Origin: Hydrogenophaga sp. IBVHS2 | GTDB taxonomy: Bacteria > Pseudomonadota > Gammaproteobacteria > Burkholderiales > Burkholderiaceae_C | NCBI RefSeq assembly: GCF_002127215.1 | Contig: NZ_NFUT01000002.1 | Span: forward strand, 372,001-436,000 | Direction: 5' to 3' | DNA length: 64,000 nt | Shown here: positions 39,001 to 46,869 of the stretch, piece by piece | Layout of the letters: each line of letters begins with the position of its first letter | How positions within the stretch are numbered: the first letter of the stretch is position 1 | Made by a program: the position numbers and the translations under genes | The notes under the pieces: generated by a model | The model's input: only the letters and a program-made list of their open reading frames with translations | Databases searched by the model: none | What the model was told of the DNA's origin: nothing

Positions 39001-39416
39001 GCCGGGAAGTACAGCTCCTTGTCGACCCAGTCGAGAAAGTTCTTCCGGTGACCGGGGTCCAGCAAGCGCATGCCGTTGTAGGCCCCGCAGGCCGGATCGG
39101 TGGAGGCGCTCAGTGGCAGCATCCGGCACCGGTTCAGGCTGTGCCAGCTCAGGCGGATGACGCCATCGGGGACGCCGGTGTCGGCGAATGTGGCCTTCAA
39201 GGCGTCTTTCAGGGCCTGCAGGCCTCCTGCCCCCAGGCTGCGCGAATCGTCGATGGTGAGCATCACGTTGGGTGGTGGCTCCTTCACACTCGCCGGCGGG
39301 CTTTGGGACAGCACCATCGGCGTCGCCTGTGCGCCGATGGTTGCCAGTCCCATGAGCACCGCCAGCAGGGAGGGACGTGATACGTGCACTGGAATGGTTG
39401 GCATGAGTGGACTCAC
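36030..39416 (-). CDS. pilY1: PilY1, type IV pilus tip adhesin/assembly protein
   Basis: An 1128-residue secreted protein. A hydrophobic signal region lies at about residues 15-32 (LLAVLMGLATIGAQATP). A degenerate VWA-like N-terminus has VMLTIDDSRSLG. The C-terminal beta-propeller starts near residue 570 and carries an EF-hand-like Ca2+ loop DVDGNGTID near residue 790, as in Pseudomonas PilY1. Residues about 1072-1098 are nine GTG-type tripeptides encoded by a 9-bp tandem repeat, followed by a charged tail. GTG at 39416 overlaps the pilX stop (GTGA); an ATG at 39404 is the alternative start. Confidence 0.93.
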   Translation of the reverse strand: MSPLMPTIPVHVSRPSLLAVLMGLATIGAQATPMVLSQSPPASVKEPPPNVMLTIDDSRSLGAGGLQALKDALKATFADTGVPDGVIRLSWHSLNRCRMLPLSASTDPACGAYNGMRLLDPGHRKNFLDWVDKELYFPATGSNNTASHLATQRVADYFKAKGDYNPWRNEPGNTANKEELSCRKSFHVFMTDGAWNYTGQFEGQTDGNSISMEGNADGSSKRLPDGVRYDVSSGNTATRLYRDPWGSPQLSTFADLAFHLWSTDLRPDLTDNVRFRQNVTTPETIGTQTLAPYWNPKNNPATWQHLVTYTIGFTAAATTWAGDPVWTGDMYSGAGVNGLTSGTTTWASPLCGASQNDPCPFDTAAGRRAQELWHAALNGRGRYIPSQTAADLGNAFKSILDSIQSESLGGAVSISANTRKLRQDGFIYLASFKTEPWMGDVTSSDVTAGSVNVEATPNWSAATLLDAANPANRVIMTFNGSQAMEFLWANLTTAQKNALKGTSGTDAQGQDRLNYLRGDRNKEASQSGGTLRTRGSRLGTIVNSNLWVNASSPVYPVEYPGHAEFRKWVREVNGGSPRAPTVFIGANDGMLHGFHGNTGVERLAYVPLGVYPKLLSYTSPTYTHQYLVDGSPFAGDVDVSQSGTGNGATPLWKTMVVSPLGAGGRGFAVLDVTSTAPAEIKRAATVVADRSLGSAEVTAGYSGFEDVGHIVTSPTTDVANPIRADQFVKLNNGRWALLMGNGVNSINERPVLLIQYLDGVREISYLVAHAAKNGGNGLGAPRPVDVDGNGTIDVVYAGDLLGQLWKFDLTSTDPLKWGVAAWNSASVCNSATSTCQPLMTVRSANNKAQPILVAPTWLIHPLGGLVLNFGTGQLLEDKDRRDTTTQTIYGVWDSSRYTRTAQGVTAQHGPNIAAGAARSSLVEQSFTGPVTKTADSFDMRSFVNSSRVSVAYSTALATAPRGWYIDLPVAGERLLSHPQLLDGQLIRYETQVPPTSPEEGLCSASIRSEQGYVMVLNGLTGNAPKNAVFYSPDTTLDLSSASRVQFGNGESLQVESGRQLFLISTNVGKGGGTGGTGGTGGTGGTGGTGGTGGTGGTGGPNERQNQREQLQIERQSATPRTVDWRILP
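36123..36203. repeat. nine perfect copies of a 9-bp tandem repeat inside pilY1
   Basis: The unit GCCAGTCCC (plus strand) is repeated nine times without mismatch. On the coding strand it encodes Gly-Thr-Gly in register, so copy-number changes alter the linker by three residues per unit without shifting the frame. It sits about 30 codons before the PilY1 C-terminus. Confidence 0.95.
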
Positions 39417-40144
39417 GAGCTGTTGGATTTAAGAACCAGAACCGATCGGACCCAGACCCGTGTGCCAGGTCTCATGCCCTGCACATGTGCCGTGATGCGG
39501 AAGACGATGGGGCTGTTGTTTGGGGGCAGCGGCACGCCGAACAGCGGCCGCGAGGTCTGTCCCATCGAGTTGTAGGGAAATACCTCCACCCAGTACCAGG
39601 CCCTGGGTGTGGTGCGGGACAACAAGGGGTTGCCGGCTGCCTGTGCCGTTGCCCCCGTGAACTGCCCGTAGGTGGCCGCCACGCCGGGCTGCGTCAGCGC
39701 CGCGACGTTGTCCTTGAGGAACTGCGGGGTCCAGGTGCCGGGATTGCCGGTGAAGCAGATGCCGTCCATGCAGCTGTTCCCGCTGCCGATCACCGGCAGC
39801 GCCGCCATGGCGTAGTCCTGATTGTCCAGCGGAAACCACGGTCGACCGCCCAGGTTGTCCCGGCAACCGATCACGGCCCGGTTGGTGCTGCAGAGGGTGT
39901 TGTCGAACCGATATCCGCGAATGTCGAGCTCGGCGTCGGCCAGCAAGGCTTCTGCAGCCGCCAATGCCCGCTGTCGGTCGGCCTCGCTGCCCACCATGCG
40001 CTCACTCAGCCATTGGCTGCGGCTGGTGCCCAGGGCGGTCAGCACCGCCAGCATCATGAGCACCATCACCACGATGACGGCAGCGCCTTGCTGGCGGTCA
40101 CGCGCGGCGCTGCAGGGCAGTGTTCCGGAGAGGCTTCGCATCAT
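39413..40144 (-). CDS. pilX: PilX minor pilin / pilus assembly protein
   Basis: A 243-residue protein with a PilX N-terminal domain: the prepilin-type segment is RQQG-AAVIVVMVLMMLAVLTALG, followed by QWLSERMVGSEADRQRALAAAEALLADAEL. Glu+5 is absent, as in GspK/PilX-type pseudopilins that sit at the pilus tip. The first ATG of a tandem pair (40144) overlaps the pilW stop (ATGA). Its stop overlaps the pilY1 start. Confidence 0.9.
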   Translation of the reverse strand: MMRSLSGTLPCSAARDRQQGAAVIVVMVLMMLAVLTALGTSRSQWLSERMVGSEADRQRALAAAEALLADAELDIRGYRFDNTLCSTNRAVIGCRDNLGGRPWFPLDNQDYAMAALPVIGSGNSCMDGICFTGNPGTWTPQFLKDNVAALTQPGVAATYGQFTGATAQAAGNPLLSRTTPRAWYWVEVFPYNSMGQTSRPLFGVPLPPNNSPIVFRITAHVQGMRPGTRVWVRSVLVLKSNSS

Positions 40145-40902
40145 TTCCCTGCTTCCAGGACATTGCGGATCTGGAAAACCCGCACGAAGCTGCGTCGCAA
40201 GCGGCCGTCAGCGGCGACCACCTCGTCATTGCAGCCCGTGGTGTCGGTGCTGACCTGGGCCGGGCGTTCACCCACCAGGCGCAGGCACACCATCACGGCC
40301 GTCACGGCACTCCAGGCCACAGGCTGAGTGCTGTACTGGAATCCGGCGGGTGTGTTTTCGCCGTACCAGACCTGCATGTCTTCGACCCCGCTGGCGATGG
40401 ATGCGGTATTGCTGACCCCTGTGCACGAGAGGTTGCCGTCCACCAGGGAGAACTGGTTGATGATGTTGACGACGCCTCCGGCCGGCGCCAGCCCCAGGCA
40501 GTCCCTGGCATCGGCCCCCACATCGTTCTGCAGGCTGGTCCTCAGCACGTCCGGGGCCGTGCCACCGCCGTCGGAACCCGATACCGGCAGCGGCGCCTCG
40601 GCCACGCCGTAGCCCGTGTAGCCGCTGGCGAACTCCACCGTCCCGGTGTTCGCGACCGCCAGCAACGGTCGGGCGCCGGCCTGTCTGAGCTGCCAGCCGA
40701 TGATGCGGAAGGCGGTGTTGGCGTCCTGCTGCAGGCGCCAGGCGTCTTCGGCGGTGGCTGCCGAGAGTCGCACGAAGACCAGGCTGGAGACGGCAGCCAG
40801 GGTCACCATCAGCCCGATGGCCATGCCCACCAGCACCTCCACCAGCGATAGGCCCCGTTGCCGCGTCGGAGGCTCGCGCCTTGTCGAATGTCCGGGATTC
40901 AT
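40141..40902 (-). CDS. pilW: PilW minor pilin
   Basis: A 253-residue minor prepilin. The cleavage site is RQRG-LSLVEVLVGMAIGLMVTLA with Glu+5, and the family-typical AEDAWRLQQDANTAFRIIGWQLRQAG helix follows. The large globular domain has several Cys (DCLGLAP, LSCTG, TTGCND). The ATG at 40902 forms an ATGA overlap with pilV, and its stop overlaps pilX in the same way. Confidence 0.93.
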   Translation of the reverse strand: MNPGHSTRREPPTRQRGLSLVEVLVGMAIGLMVTLAAVSSLVFVRLSAATAEDAWRLQQDANTAFRIIGWQLRQAGARPLLAVANTGTVEFASGYTGYGVAEAPLPVSGSDGGGTAPDVLRTSLQNDVGADARDCLGLAPAGGVVNIINQFSLVDGNLSCTGVSNTASIASGVEDMQVWYGENTPAGFQYSTQPVAWSAVTAVMVCLRLVGERPAQVSTDTTGCNDEVVAADGRLRRSFVRVFQIRNVLEAGK

Positions 40903-41474
40903 GGCCGCAGGAACGACAAGTGGCATATGTAGTCGGCGGGGCAGCTCACGCCGGCCTGGCCGGCACCGCTTTGCCCGAGGCCATCCTTGACCTCGTCGGC
41001 CGCCGCGAACAGCGTCTGCATGGCCGCTGATGCGGTGCTTTCCTGGCGTGCGGTCAACCGTCGCCAGCGGAACAGCACGCCATACTGGTTGGTGTCGGTG
41101 GCCGAACGGAACACCATGGCGTCGCCCTCGGGCAGCAGTTGCGCGACGGCGCGCTTCCATTGCCAGAGGTCGAACTGCGCCAGCTCCGAGGAGGTGCATG
41201 GCCGGGTCTGGCAGTCCACGGGCGCGTTCGGCATCGTGTCCCAGTTGGTCACATAAAACGCTGCCGGCTCTGCGGTGGCGAACAGCTCCACGTTCAGCAG
41301 CATCCGGTCCAGCAGATCGGAGGCCATCTGTGCCGCGGTGTTGCGGGCCGCGCTGTTGCGCGTCTCGCTGAGCGTGCGTATCTGCAGGCCTGCCATGGCC
41401 AGCAGGCCGAACGCGACCACGAACAGTGCGATCAGCGCTTCCAGCAGCGTCGTTCCCCGTTGACGGCTCAGCAT
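40899..41474 (-). CDS. pilV: PilV minor pilin
   Basis: A 191-residue minor prepilin with the site SRQRG-TTLLEALIALFVVAFGLLAMAGLQIRTL, Glu+5 present, the long GLLAMAGLQ helix typical of PilV. Two Cys (CQTRPC) form a likely small disulfide loop, with another Cys pair at the C-terminus (VSCPADYIC). The ATG at 41474 overlaps the end of the upstream fimT-like gene by 7 bp; the stop overlaps pilW by 4 bp. Confidence 0.92.
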   Translation of the reverse strand: MLSRQRGTTLLEALIALFVVAFGLLAMAGLQIRTLSETRNSAARNTAAQMASDLLDRMLLNVELFATAEPAAFYVTNWDTMPNAPVDCQTRPCTSSELAQFDLWQWKRAVAQLLPEGDAMVFRSATDTNQYGVLFRWRRLTARQESTASAAMQTLFAAADEVKDGLGQSGAGQAGVSCPADYICHLSFLRP

Positions 41475-42025
41475 GGCCCCGTCCCTGGCTTGTAGCGAAG
41501 CCGAGTCCCGGTCGAGAAGCACAAGGAACCGGCCAGTGCCACGTAACTTGTGTCGGCGGGACTGAGCTCGAAACGCTGACCCAGGATGACCGCCTGAGCG
41601 AACTGGTTGAACTGCTGTGTCTCTGCCGGGTCGGTGGCCTTTCTCAGCCGGGTTCCCGGTGGCACGGAGACCACCTGCAGCCGGGTGTCACCGGCTTCTT
41701 CCAGACCGTCGGCGTCCATGTCCACGAACGCAGTCCAGCCGCAGCTCCAGTCTTTGGCGTCGACCAGCGGGGTCGCGCACCCGGTGACGCGACGCAGCGT
41801 GACCGTGTTGCCCCTGGCCAAGGCTTCGGCCCGTGCCTGCTGCATCGACTGCATCAGATCGGTGCGCAGGCTGTCGATCCGGTACCGGACCACCATGTCG
41901 GCCATCACCGGCGCCGCCATCGCCGACAGGATGGTGAGGATGGCCATGACCACCAGGATTTCGACCAGCGTGAAGCCCCTGGATGCGTCTGGGCGTGCCA
42001 TGGCGACTGGCCCTGCCTTCAGCAT
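41468..42025 (-). CDS. GspH/FimT-family minor pilin (second)
   Basis: A 185-residue prepilin with the site SRG-FTLVEILVVMAILTILSAMAAPVM and a GspH/FimT-type domain (SLRTDLMQSMQQARAEALARGNTVTLRRV...SCGWTAFVDMDADG). It is probably FimU- or FimT-like. The ATG at 42025 (MLKAGPVAMARP) overlaps the upstream gene's stop by 7 bp and is preferred; an ATG at 42001 gives a shorter leader peptide and is possible. Confidence 0.88.
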   Translation of the reverse strand: MLKAGPVAMARPDASRGFTLVEILVVMAILTILSAMAAPVMADMVVRYRIDSLRTDLMQSMQQARAEALARGNTVTLRRVTGCATPLVDAKDWSCGWTAFVDMDADGLEEAGDTRLQVVSVPPGTRLRKATDPAETQQFNQFAQAVILGQRFELSPADTSYVALAGSLCFSTGTRLRYKPGTGPC

Positions 42026-42585
42026 GCCTGCCGGATGTCGATCACCTGCAGGCGGGTCCCGCCGTACAGCAGGCACAGACGCTGGCCGCTGCCGGGGGCT
42101 CCGGCTGGCCGGTCGGGCACGATGGTGAGGCTCTGCAGTGCCACCTCGGTACGGCCCAGGGGCGAGTAGGTCAGGCTGTCGCGGTTCGGGCCTTCCAGCA
42201 GGATCCTGTGACCCGGGATGGCCTCATGGTGTGACAGTGGCGGTTCATCGGGGTCGCGCTGGTGGTTGCGGTTGCGGTCGATGAAGCTTTCCCAGCCGCA
42301 GCGCCAGTCGCCCGGGTCGGTGGCCTCCGGGCAGCCGGCGATCCTGCGCACCGTCACTGCCCGGTTGCGGTTGATGGCCTCGACCCTGGCGGCGTGCAGG
42401 CTGTTTTCCAGGTCCTGCTGCACCCCGCTGACCCTGTAGCGTTCGCCGATGCGGGCAAAGCTGGGAGCGGCCATGGCCAGGAGGCCCCCCAGGATGGCGA
42501 CCGCCACCATGGTCTCGATCAGCGAGAGTCCTCGCGAAGCGGGAGAAAAGGGGGGTGTGGGCAGGGAGGTGGTGGGCTGTTTCAT
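42019..42585 (-). CDS. fimT: GspH/FimT-family minor pilin (first of operon)
   Basis: A 188-residue prepilin beginning the minor-pilin operon. Cleavage site SRG-LSLIETMVAVAILGGLLAMAAPSF with Glu+5, then the FimT-type region QDLENSLHAARVEAINRNRAVTVRRI...WRCGWESFIDRNRNHQRD. It is related to but clearly different from the next gene. ATG at 42585; a GTG three codons earlier is an alternative. The 109-bp gap to ribD should hold the operon promoter, but I could not pick a convincing one. Confidence 0.88.
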   Translation of the reverse strand: MKQPTTSLPTPPFSPASRGLSLIETMVAVAILGGLLAMAAPSFARIGERYRVSGVQQDLENSLHAARVEAINRNRAVTVRRIAGCPEATDPGDWRCGWESFIDRNRNHQRDPDEPPLSHHEAIPGHRILLEGPNRDSLTYSPLGRTEVALQSLTIVPDRPAGAPGSGQRLCLLYGGTRLQVIDIRQAC

Positions 42586-42694
42586 GCCCGCCACTGTAGA
42601 GGTCGGTAATAGCTACAAAGTATTCATATCGACAGATGATTCAGGATCATCGACGAATGGATGAATGCTTTTTGATCGATTGTTGGCGGACCGA

Positions 42695-43819
42695 TCAGCG
42701 GTCGACCTCGGCCCGCAGGCGGAGGTCATCGCCGATCGGTGTCACGTCGATCCAGCGAAGGGCCACGCCATCGGCCAGTCGCTCCAACTCCCCCAGGTGT
42801 GCCAGTCCGGCGCCCTGCCCGAGCAACCGGGGCGCCAGATACACCAGCAGCTCGTCGACCAGGCCGGCGCGCAGCAGCGAGCCGTTGAGCTTGTAGCCCG
42901 CCTCCACGTGCAGTTCGTTGAAGTCGAGCCTGCCCAGCGCGTCGATCATGGTCGGCAGATCCACCTTGCCACCGTCACCCGGCAGGCACTGCAGGTGGGC
43001 ACCGCGGGCGGCCAGCGTGGCTTCGGCGGAAGCATCGCGCACCGCGTGGAACAGGTGGATGCGGCGCGGCAGCCCGCCGTGGGCCGGTTCGAACAGCCGC
43101 GCATCCGGCGGTGTGCGCAGGTGGGAGTCGACCACCACCAGGTCCGGTTGGCGCGACACCGGCAGCCCTCGCACATCCAGCCGGGGGTTGTCTTCGGCCA
43201 CCGTGCCGATGCCGGTGAGGACCGCACAGGCCCGGGCCCGCCAGGCATGTCCGTCGGCCCGGGCGGCAGGACCGGTGATCCACTGGCTCTGGCCGTTATC
43301 CAGGGCCGTTATGCCGTCGAGCGACGCGGCCAGCTTCATGCGCACCCAGGGTCTGCCGCGCTCCATGCGGGCGAAGAATCCGGTGTTGAGTTCGCGCACC
43401 GCCCGGGCCAGCGGATGATCGCCGGGCAGCAGGTCCACCGCGATGCCGGCCTCGCGCAGGCGATCCAGTCCGCGGCCAGCCACCAGCGGATTGGGGTCGC
43501 CACAGGCGACCACCACGCGGGCCACCCGGGCCTCGATCAGAGCGTTGCAGCACGGTGGCGTGCGCCCGAAATGGGAGCAGGGCTCCAGCGTGACGTGTGC
43601 GGTGGCGCCTTGCACCGGTTCGCCGCGGGCGGCGGCGTCGCGCAGCGCCATGACCTCGGCATGCGGGCCGCCGGCCTGCTGGGTGTGGCCGGTGCCGATG
43701 ACGCGGCCATCGGGAGCGACCAGCACGCAGCCGACGCACGGATTGGGATTGGACAGGGTGAGCGAGAGCCGGCTGGCATCCAGCGCGGCCTGCAGGTGGA
43801 TCAGGTCGGCGTCCGACAC
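42695..43819 (-). CDS. ribD: bifunctional riboflavin deaminase/reductase
   Basis: A 374-residue enzyme with two domains. The N-terminal deaminase has the zinc site HAEVMAL and PCSHFGRTPPCCNALIEA. The C-terminal 5-amino-6-(5-phosphoribosylamino)uracil reductase starts near residue 155 (RPWVRMKLAASLDG). It catalyses the second and third steps of riboflavin synthesis. The GTG start at 43819 is 4 nt after nrdR. In this genome the pilin operon separates it from ribE-ribB-ribH. Confidence 0.96.
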   Translation of the reverse strand: MSDADLIHLQAALDASRLSLTLSNPNPCVGCVLVAPDGRVIGTGHTQQAGGPHAEVMALRDAAARGEPVQGATAHVTLEPCSHFGRTPPCCNALIEARVARVVVACGDPNPLVAGRGLDRLREAGIAVDLLPGDHPLARAVRELNTGFFARMERGRPWVRMKLAASLDGITALDNGQSQWITGPAARADGHAWRARACAVLTGIGTVAEDNPRLDVRGLPVSRQPDLVVVDSHLRTPPDARLFEPAHGGLPRRIHLFHAVRDASAEATLAARGAHLQCLPGDGGKVDLPTMIDALGRLDFNELHVEAGYKLNGSLLRAGLVDELLVYLAPRLLGQGAGLAHLGELERLADGVALRWIDVTPIGDDLRLRAEVDR

Positions 43820-43823
43820 GGGA

Positions 43824-44273
43824 TCAGCGCTTGACCTCGTCGACCAGCGCGCGGAATTCGTCGATGTCCTCGAAGCTGCGGTAGACGCTGGCGAACCGGA
43901 TGTAGGCCACCTTGTCGAGCTTCTTGAGCTCGCGCATGACCATCTCGCCGAGCCGGGCCGCCGGCACCTCGCGGGCGCCGAGGTTCAGCAGCTTCTCTTC
44001 GATGCGCTCGATGGCCGCGTCCACCTGTTCGGTGCTCACCGGCCGCTTGCGCAGGGCCAGCGCGAACGAGCCACGCAGCTTGGCCGGTACATAGTCCACG
44101 CGCCGGCCGTCCTTCTTGACCACCGCCGGAAAGCTCACCTCCGGTCGCTCGTAGGTGGTGAAGCGTTTCTCGCAGTGGCCGCACTGGCGGCGGCGGCGGA
44201 TGAAGTCCGCGTCCTCCGAGACCCGGGTCTCGACGACCTGGGTCTCCAGATGGCCGCAGAACGGGCATTTCAT
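43824..44273 (-). CDS. nrdR: NrdR, ribonucleotide reductase repressor
   Basis: A 149-residue repressor. The N-terminal zinc ribbon has [15 protein letters not shown] and [15 protein letters not shown] (CxxC twice). The ATP-cone follows (about residues 49-139, [22 protein letters not shown]...), which senses ATP/dATP and controls binding to NrdR boxes before nrd genes. It lies between glyA and ribD, the usual betaproteobacterial order (glyA-nrdR-ribD). Confidence 0.97.
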   Translation of the reverse strand: MKCPFCGHLETQVVETRVSEDADFIRRRRQCGHCEKRFTTYERPEVSFPAVVKKDGRRVDYVPAKLRGSFALALRKRPVSTEQVDAAIERIEEKLLNLGAREVPAARLGEMVMRELKKLDKVAYIRFASVYRSFEDIDEFRALVDEVKR

Positions 44274-44292
44274 CGCGCGCCGCCGGGGGGCA

Positions 44293-45537
44293 TCACTTGT
44301 ACACCGGGAAGCGGGCGGTCAGGGCGTTGACCTTGGCGCGCACCGCTTCGATGTTGGCCGGATCGCGCGGGTTGTCCAGCACGTCGGCGATCAGGTGGGC
44401 GGTGGCGCGGGCCTCCTCGTCCTTGAAGCCGCGGGTGGTCATGGCCGGGGTGCCGATGCGCACGCCGCTGGTGACCATCGGCTTCTCGGGGTCGTTGGGG
44501 ATGGCGTTCTTGTTGATCGTCATGTGGGCCTGGCCCAGCACGGCCTCGGCTTCCTTGCCGGTTATGCCCTTGGCGCGCAGGTCGACCAGCATCACGTGGC
44601 TCTCGGTGCGGCCGCTGACGATGCGCAGACCGCGCTGGGTGAGCGTCTCGGCCACCACCTGGGCGTTGCGGATCACCTGCTGCTGGTACAGCTTGAACTC
44701 GGGGGTGAGCGCTTCCTTGAAGGCCACCGCCTTGGCGGCGATCACGTGCATCAGCGGGCCGCCCTGCAGGCCGGGGAAGATGGCGCTGTTGATGGCCTTC
44801 TCGTGCTGGGCCTTCATCAGGATGATGCCGCCGCGCGGGCCGCGCAGGCTCTTGTGGGTGGTGGAGGTCACCACGTCGGCGTGCGGGACCGGGTTGGGGT
44901 AGACGCCGGCGGCGATCAGGCCGGCGTAGTGTGCCATGTCCACCATGAAGATGGCGCCCACGTCCCTGGCCACCTTGGCAAAGCGTGCGAAGTCGATGTG
45001 CAGGCTGTAGGCCGAGGCGCCGGCGATGATGAGCTTCGGTTTCGTCTCGTGCGCCTTCTTCTCCATGGCGTCGTAGTCGATCTCTTCCCTGGCGTTGAGG
45101 CCGTAGGAGACCACATTGAACCACTTGCCGCTCATGTTCAGCGCCATGCCGTGGGTCAGATGGCCGCCTTCGGCCAGGCTCATGCCCATGATGGTGTCAC
45201 CGGGTTTGAGGAAGGCCAGGAAGACAGCTTCGTTGGCCGAGGCGCCGCAGTGCGGCTGCACGTTGGCGGCGTCGGCGCCGAAGATGGCCTTGACGCGGTC
45301 GATGGCCAGCTGCTCGGCCACATCCACATGTTCGCAACCGCCGTAGTAGCGCTTGCCCGGGTAACCTTCGGCGTACTTGTTGGTGAGCTGGGTGCCCTGG
45401 GCAGCCATGACGGCGGGCGAGGCGTAGTTCTCGCTGGCGATCAGCTCGATGTGGTGTTCCTGGCGCGCGTTCTCGGCCCGGATGGCGGCAAACAGCTCGG
45501 GGTCGGTCTGTTCGATGAGGATGTTGCGGTCGTACAT
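44293..45537 (-). CDS. glyA: serine hydroxymethyltransferase
   Basis: A 414-residue PLP enzyme converting serine and tetrahydrofolate to glycine and 5,10-methylene-THF. The PLP lysine is in [51 protein letters not shown] is the N-terminal signature, and [10 protein letters not shown] is nearby. The upstream leader folds as a ZTP riboswitch, tying expression to the purine/folate alarmone ZTP. Weak ribosome site AGGA 6 nt before the ATG. Confidence 0.98.
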   Translation of the reverse strand: MYDRNILIEQTDPELFAAIRAENARQEHHIELIASENYASPAVMAAQGTQLTNKYAEGYPGKRYYGGCEHVDVAEQLAIDRVKAIFGADAANVQPHCGASANEAVFLAFLKPGDTIMGMSLAEGGHLTHGMALNMSGKWFNVVSYGLNAREEIDYDAMEKKAHETKPKLIIAGASAYSLHIDFARFAKVARDVGAIFMVDMAHYAGLIAAGVYPNPVPHADVVTSTTHKSLRGPRGGIILMKAQHEKAINSAIFPGLQGGPLMHVIAAKAVAFKEALTPEFKLYQQQVIRNAQVVAETLTQRGLRIVSGRTESHVMLVDLRAKGITGKEAEAVLGQAHMTINKNAIPNDPEKPMVTSGVRIGTPAMTTRGFKDEEARATAHLIADVLDNPRDPANIEAVRAKVNALTARFPVYK

Positions 45538-45590
45538 GGCAATCCTGAGGAGGCAGTCCTGTGAAGGGTTGGATCCTTGTGCGCTGACAA

Positions 45591-45730
45591 GGGCTGCCCA
45601 GGCGAACGGCTGAACGCACGCACCATCGGGTCCGGGCGGTGCGCTTCCCAGTGGTTGTCCCGGGCAGGCCGGGGGGCCACGTCAGCGGCCGACCCGTGGG
45701 GTGACCGCCTATCGCCAGTTGCGCACGCGC
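45591..45730 (-). ncRNA. ZTP (pfl) riboswitch in the glyA leader
   Basis: On the minus strand the three conserved blocks of the pfl/ZTP aptamer occur in order: AACTGGCGA (plus 45712-45720), CCACTGGGAAGCGC (45641-45654) and CGCCTGGGCA (45595-45604). A long variable hairpin sits between the first two, as the class allows. ZTP accumulates when 10-formyl-THF is short, and the class is known upstream of glyA and purine/folate genes. A hairpin CCTTGT-6 nt-ACAAGG (45575-45592) directly after the aptamer is the likely part of the expression platform. Boundaries are approximate. Confidence 0.88.
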
Positions 45731-45732
45731 GG

Positions 45733-45738
45733 ATTCTA
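45733..45738 (-). promoter_or_regulatory. -10 element for the glyA riboswitch transcript
   Basis: TAGAAT on the minus strand, about 7-10 nt before the predicted 5' end of the ZTP aptamer. It is in the same CTAGAATCC context as the tRNA-Gly/Hsp70 boxes. No good -35 found at 17 nt (TGCGCC). Confidence 0.5.
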
Positions 45739-45764
45739 GCCGAGCCCCCGGGCCCGGCGCAGGG

Positions 45765-46649
45765 TCAGGAAGGGATCACCGCTGCCGGCGAGGGTGACCC
45801 GGGCGGCACCACCGCCTCGATGTCGGCCGCCGGCACCGGACGGGCCGGCTGACCTTCCTGCTGCTTGACCGGGATCGGCTGGGCCGCAGGCGCCATGCGC
45901 GGCACCGGGCGGCCCAGTGCCACGCTCTGGATGCGGGCATGTTCGGCCAGCACCCGGTCGATGTACCACCCACCGTCGGTCGTGACCGCGCCCACGTACA
46001 GGCGCAGCCCGCCTTCGACCGAGCCGGCGCGGCGGATGGCGTCCTGCAGCACCTGGGCGCCCACCCGCAGGTTGGATACCGGGTCGAAGGCCGCCAGCTG
46101 CCCGCCGAAGTCTTCGTACTTGTCGGTGTGCACCCGGGTCAGCACCTGCATCAGGCCCTGCGCGCCCACCGGGCTCTGCGCGAACGGGTTGAAGCGCGAT
46201 TCCACCGCCATGACGGCCAGGATGAGGGTCGGGTCGAGCCGGGCCTTCTCGCCCACGGCATAGGCTTCGGTCACCAGGGCGGCCAGCGGCTCCGGCGCCA
46301 CCCGGTACTTGCGGCTGAGCCACTGCGTCACCTTGGCTTGCTGCTCCGGCAGGGCCGAGAGGTCGGCGGCGGTCACGCGGTCCACGGCTGTGGGTTCGGC
46401 TTCCACCAGCTGTTCGGTGGCGGCGGCTTCCTGGCGCTGCAGCAGCCAGCCCAGCAGCTGCTCCTCGGCGCTGGCGCGCAGATCGGCGCGGAAACCCAGC
46501 ACCACCACGGCCACGGCCAGCACGGTGCCCAGCAGCGCCAGGCTGTTGTGCGTGATGTCGTAGAAGCCGCGGTAGGCATCGGCCATGGCGGTTCGGGTGG
46601 AAGCCAGGAACCGGCTGGAGGCCGTTGTCTGTCGCTTCGGGTTGTTCAT
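45765..46649 (-). CDS. lytic transglycosylase (SLT domain)
   Basis: A 294-residue membrane-anchored protein. One transmembrane helix is near residues 33-53 (LALLGTVLAVAVVVLGF). The SLT domain spans about residues 130-240, with the catalytic Glu in ILAVMAVESRFNPFAQSPVGAQGLMQVL. A Pro/Ala-rich tail follows. It cleaves peptidoglycan with 1,6-anhydro product formation on the periplasmic side. ATG at 46649 has AAAGGAG about 7 nt upstream. A long leader and a sigma70 promoter precede it. Confidence 0.9.
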   Translation of the reverse strand: MNNPKRQTTASSRFLASTRTAMADAYRGFYDITHNSLALLGTVLAVAVVVLGFRADLRASAEEQLLGWLLQRQEAAATEQLVEAEPTAVDRVTAADLSALPEQQAKVTQWLSRKYRVAPEPLAALVTEAYAVGEKARLDPTLILAVMAVESRFNPFAQSPVGAQGLMQVLTRVHTDKYEDFGGQLAAFDPVSNLRVGAQVLQDAIRRAGSVEGGLRLYVGAVTTDGGWYIDRVLAEHARIQSVALGRPVPRMAPAAQPIPVKQQEGQPARPVPAADIEAVVPPGSPSPAAVIPS

Positions 46650-46805
46650 GTGTCGCTCCTTTCGCGGCGAGGCCGGCATTCGCGGGAAGGCCGGTCTCGT
46701 AGGACGGGGGACGCCATCGGGTCCGGCACTTCGGTGCGCCGGGGGCCGACTCCGCCGGGTGGGGCGGCAGCGGTCCGGGAATACCCCTAAGGGCAAAGTT
46801 CGCGG
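46650..46805 (-). other. about 150-nt untranslated leader of the transglycosylase gene
   Basis: It lies between the predicted start site (about 46,799) and the ATG. On the minus strand it is G+C-rich and contains small hairpins (for example GCAC-CGAA-GTGC around 46,728-46,742 and a GCCGGC pair around 46,670-46,695). I do not recognise a known riboswitch class and see no convincing upstream reading frame. Confidence 0.35.
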
Positions 46806-46834
46806 ATGGTAGGGAGGCGATCATATCGAGTCAA
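46806..46834 (-). promoter_or_regulatory. sigma70 promoter for the transglycosylase gene
   Basis: On the minus strand, TTGACT (46829-46834), a 17-nt spacer, and TACCAT (46806-46811). The -35 matches 5 of 6 and the spacing is ideal. It is followed by an AT-rich region upstream (46,835-46,870) that could act as an UP element. Confidence 0.6.
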
Positions 46835-46869
46835 TGTTTTAAACCTGGTTTTATAGATTTATAGGTAAT

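Noticed and set aside
42586..42694. Searching for a promoter or sigma54 site in front of the pilin operon
   Set aside because: AT-richer than its surroundings, but I found no -35/-10 pair or -24/-12 element good enough to report.
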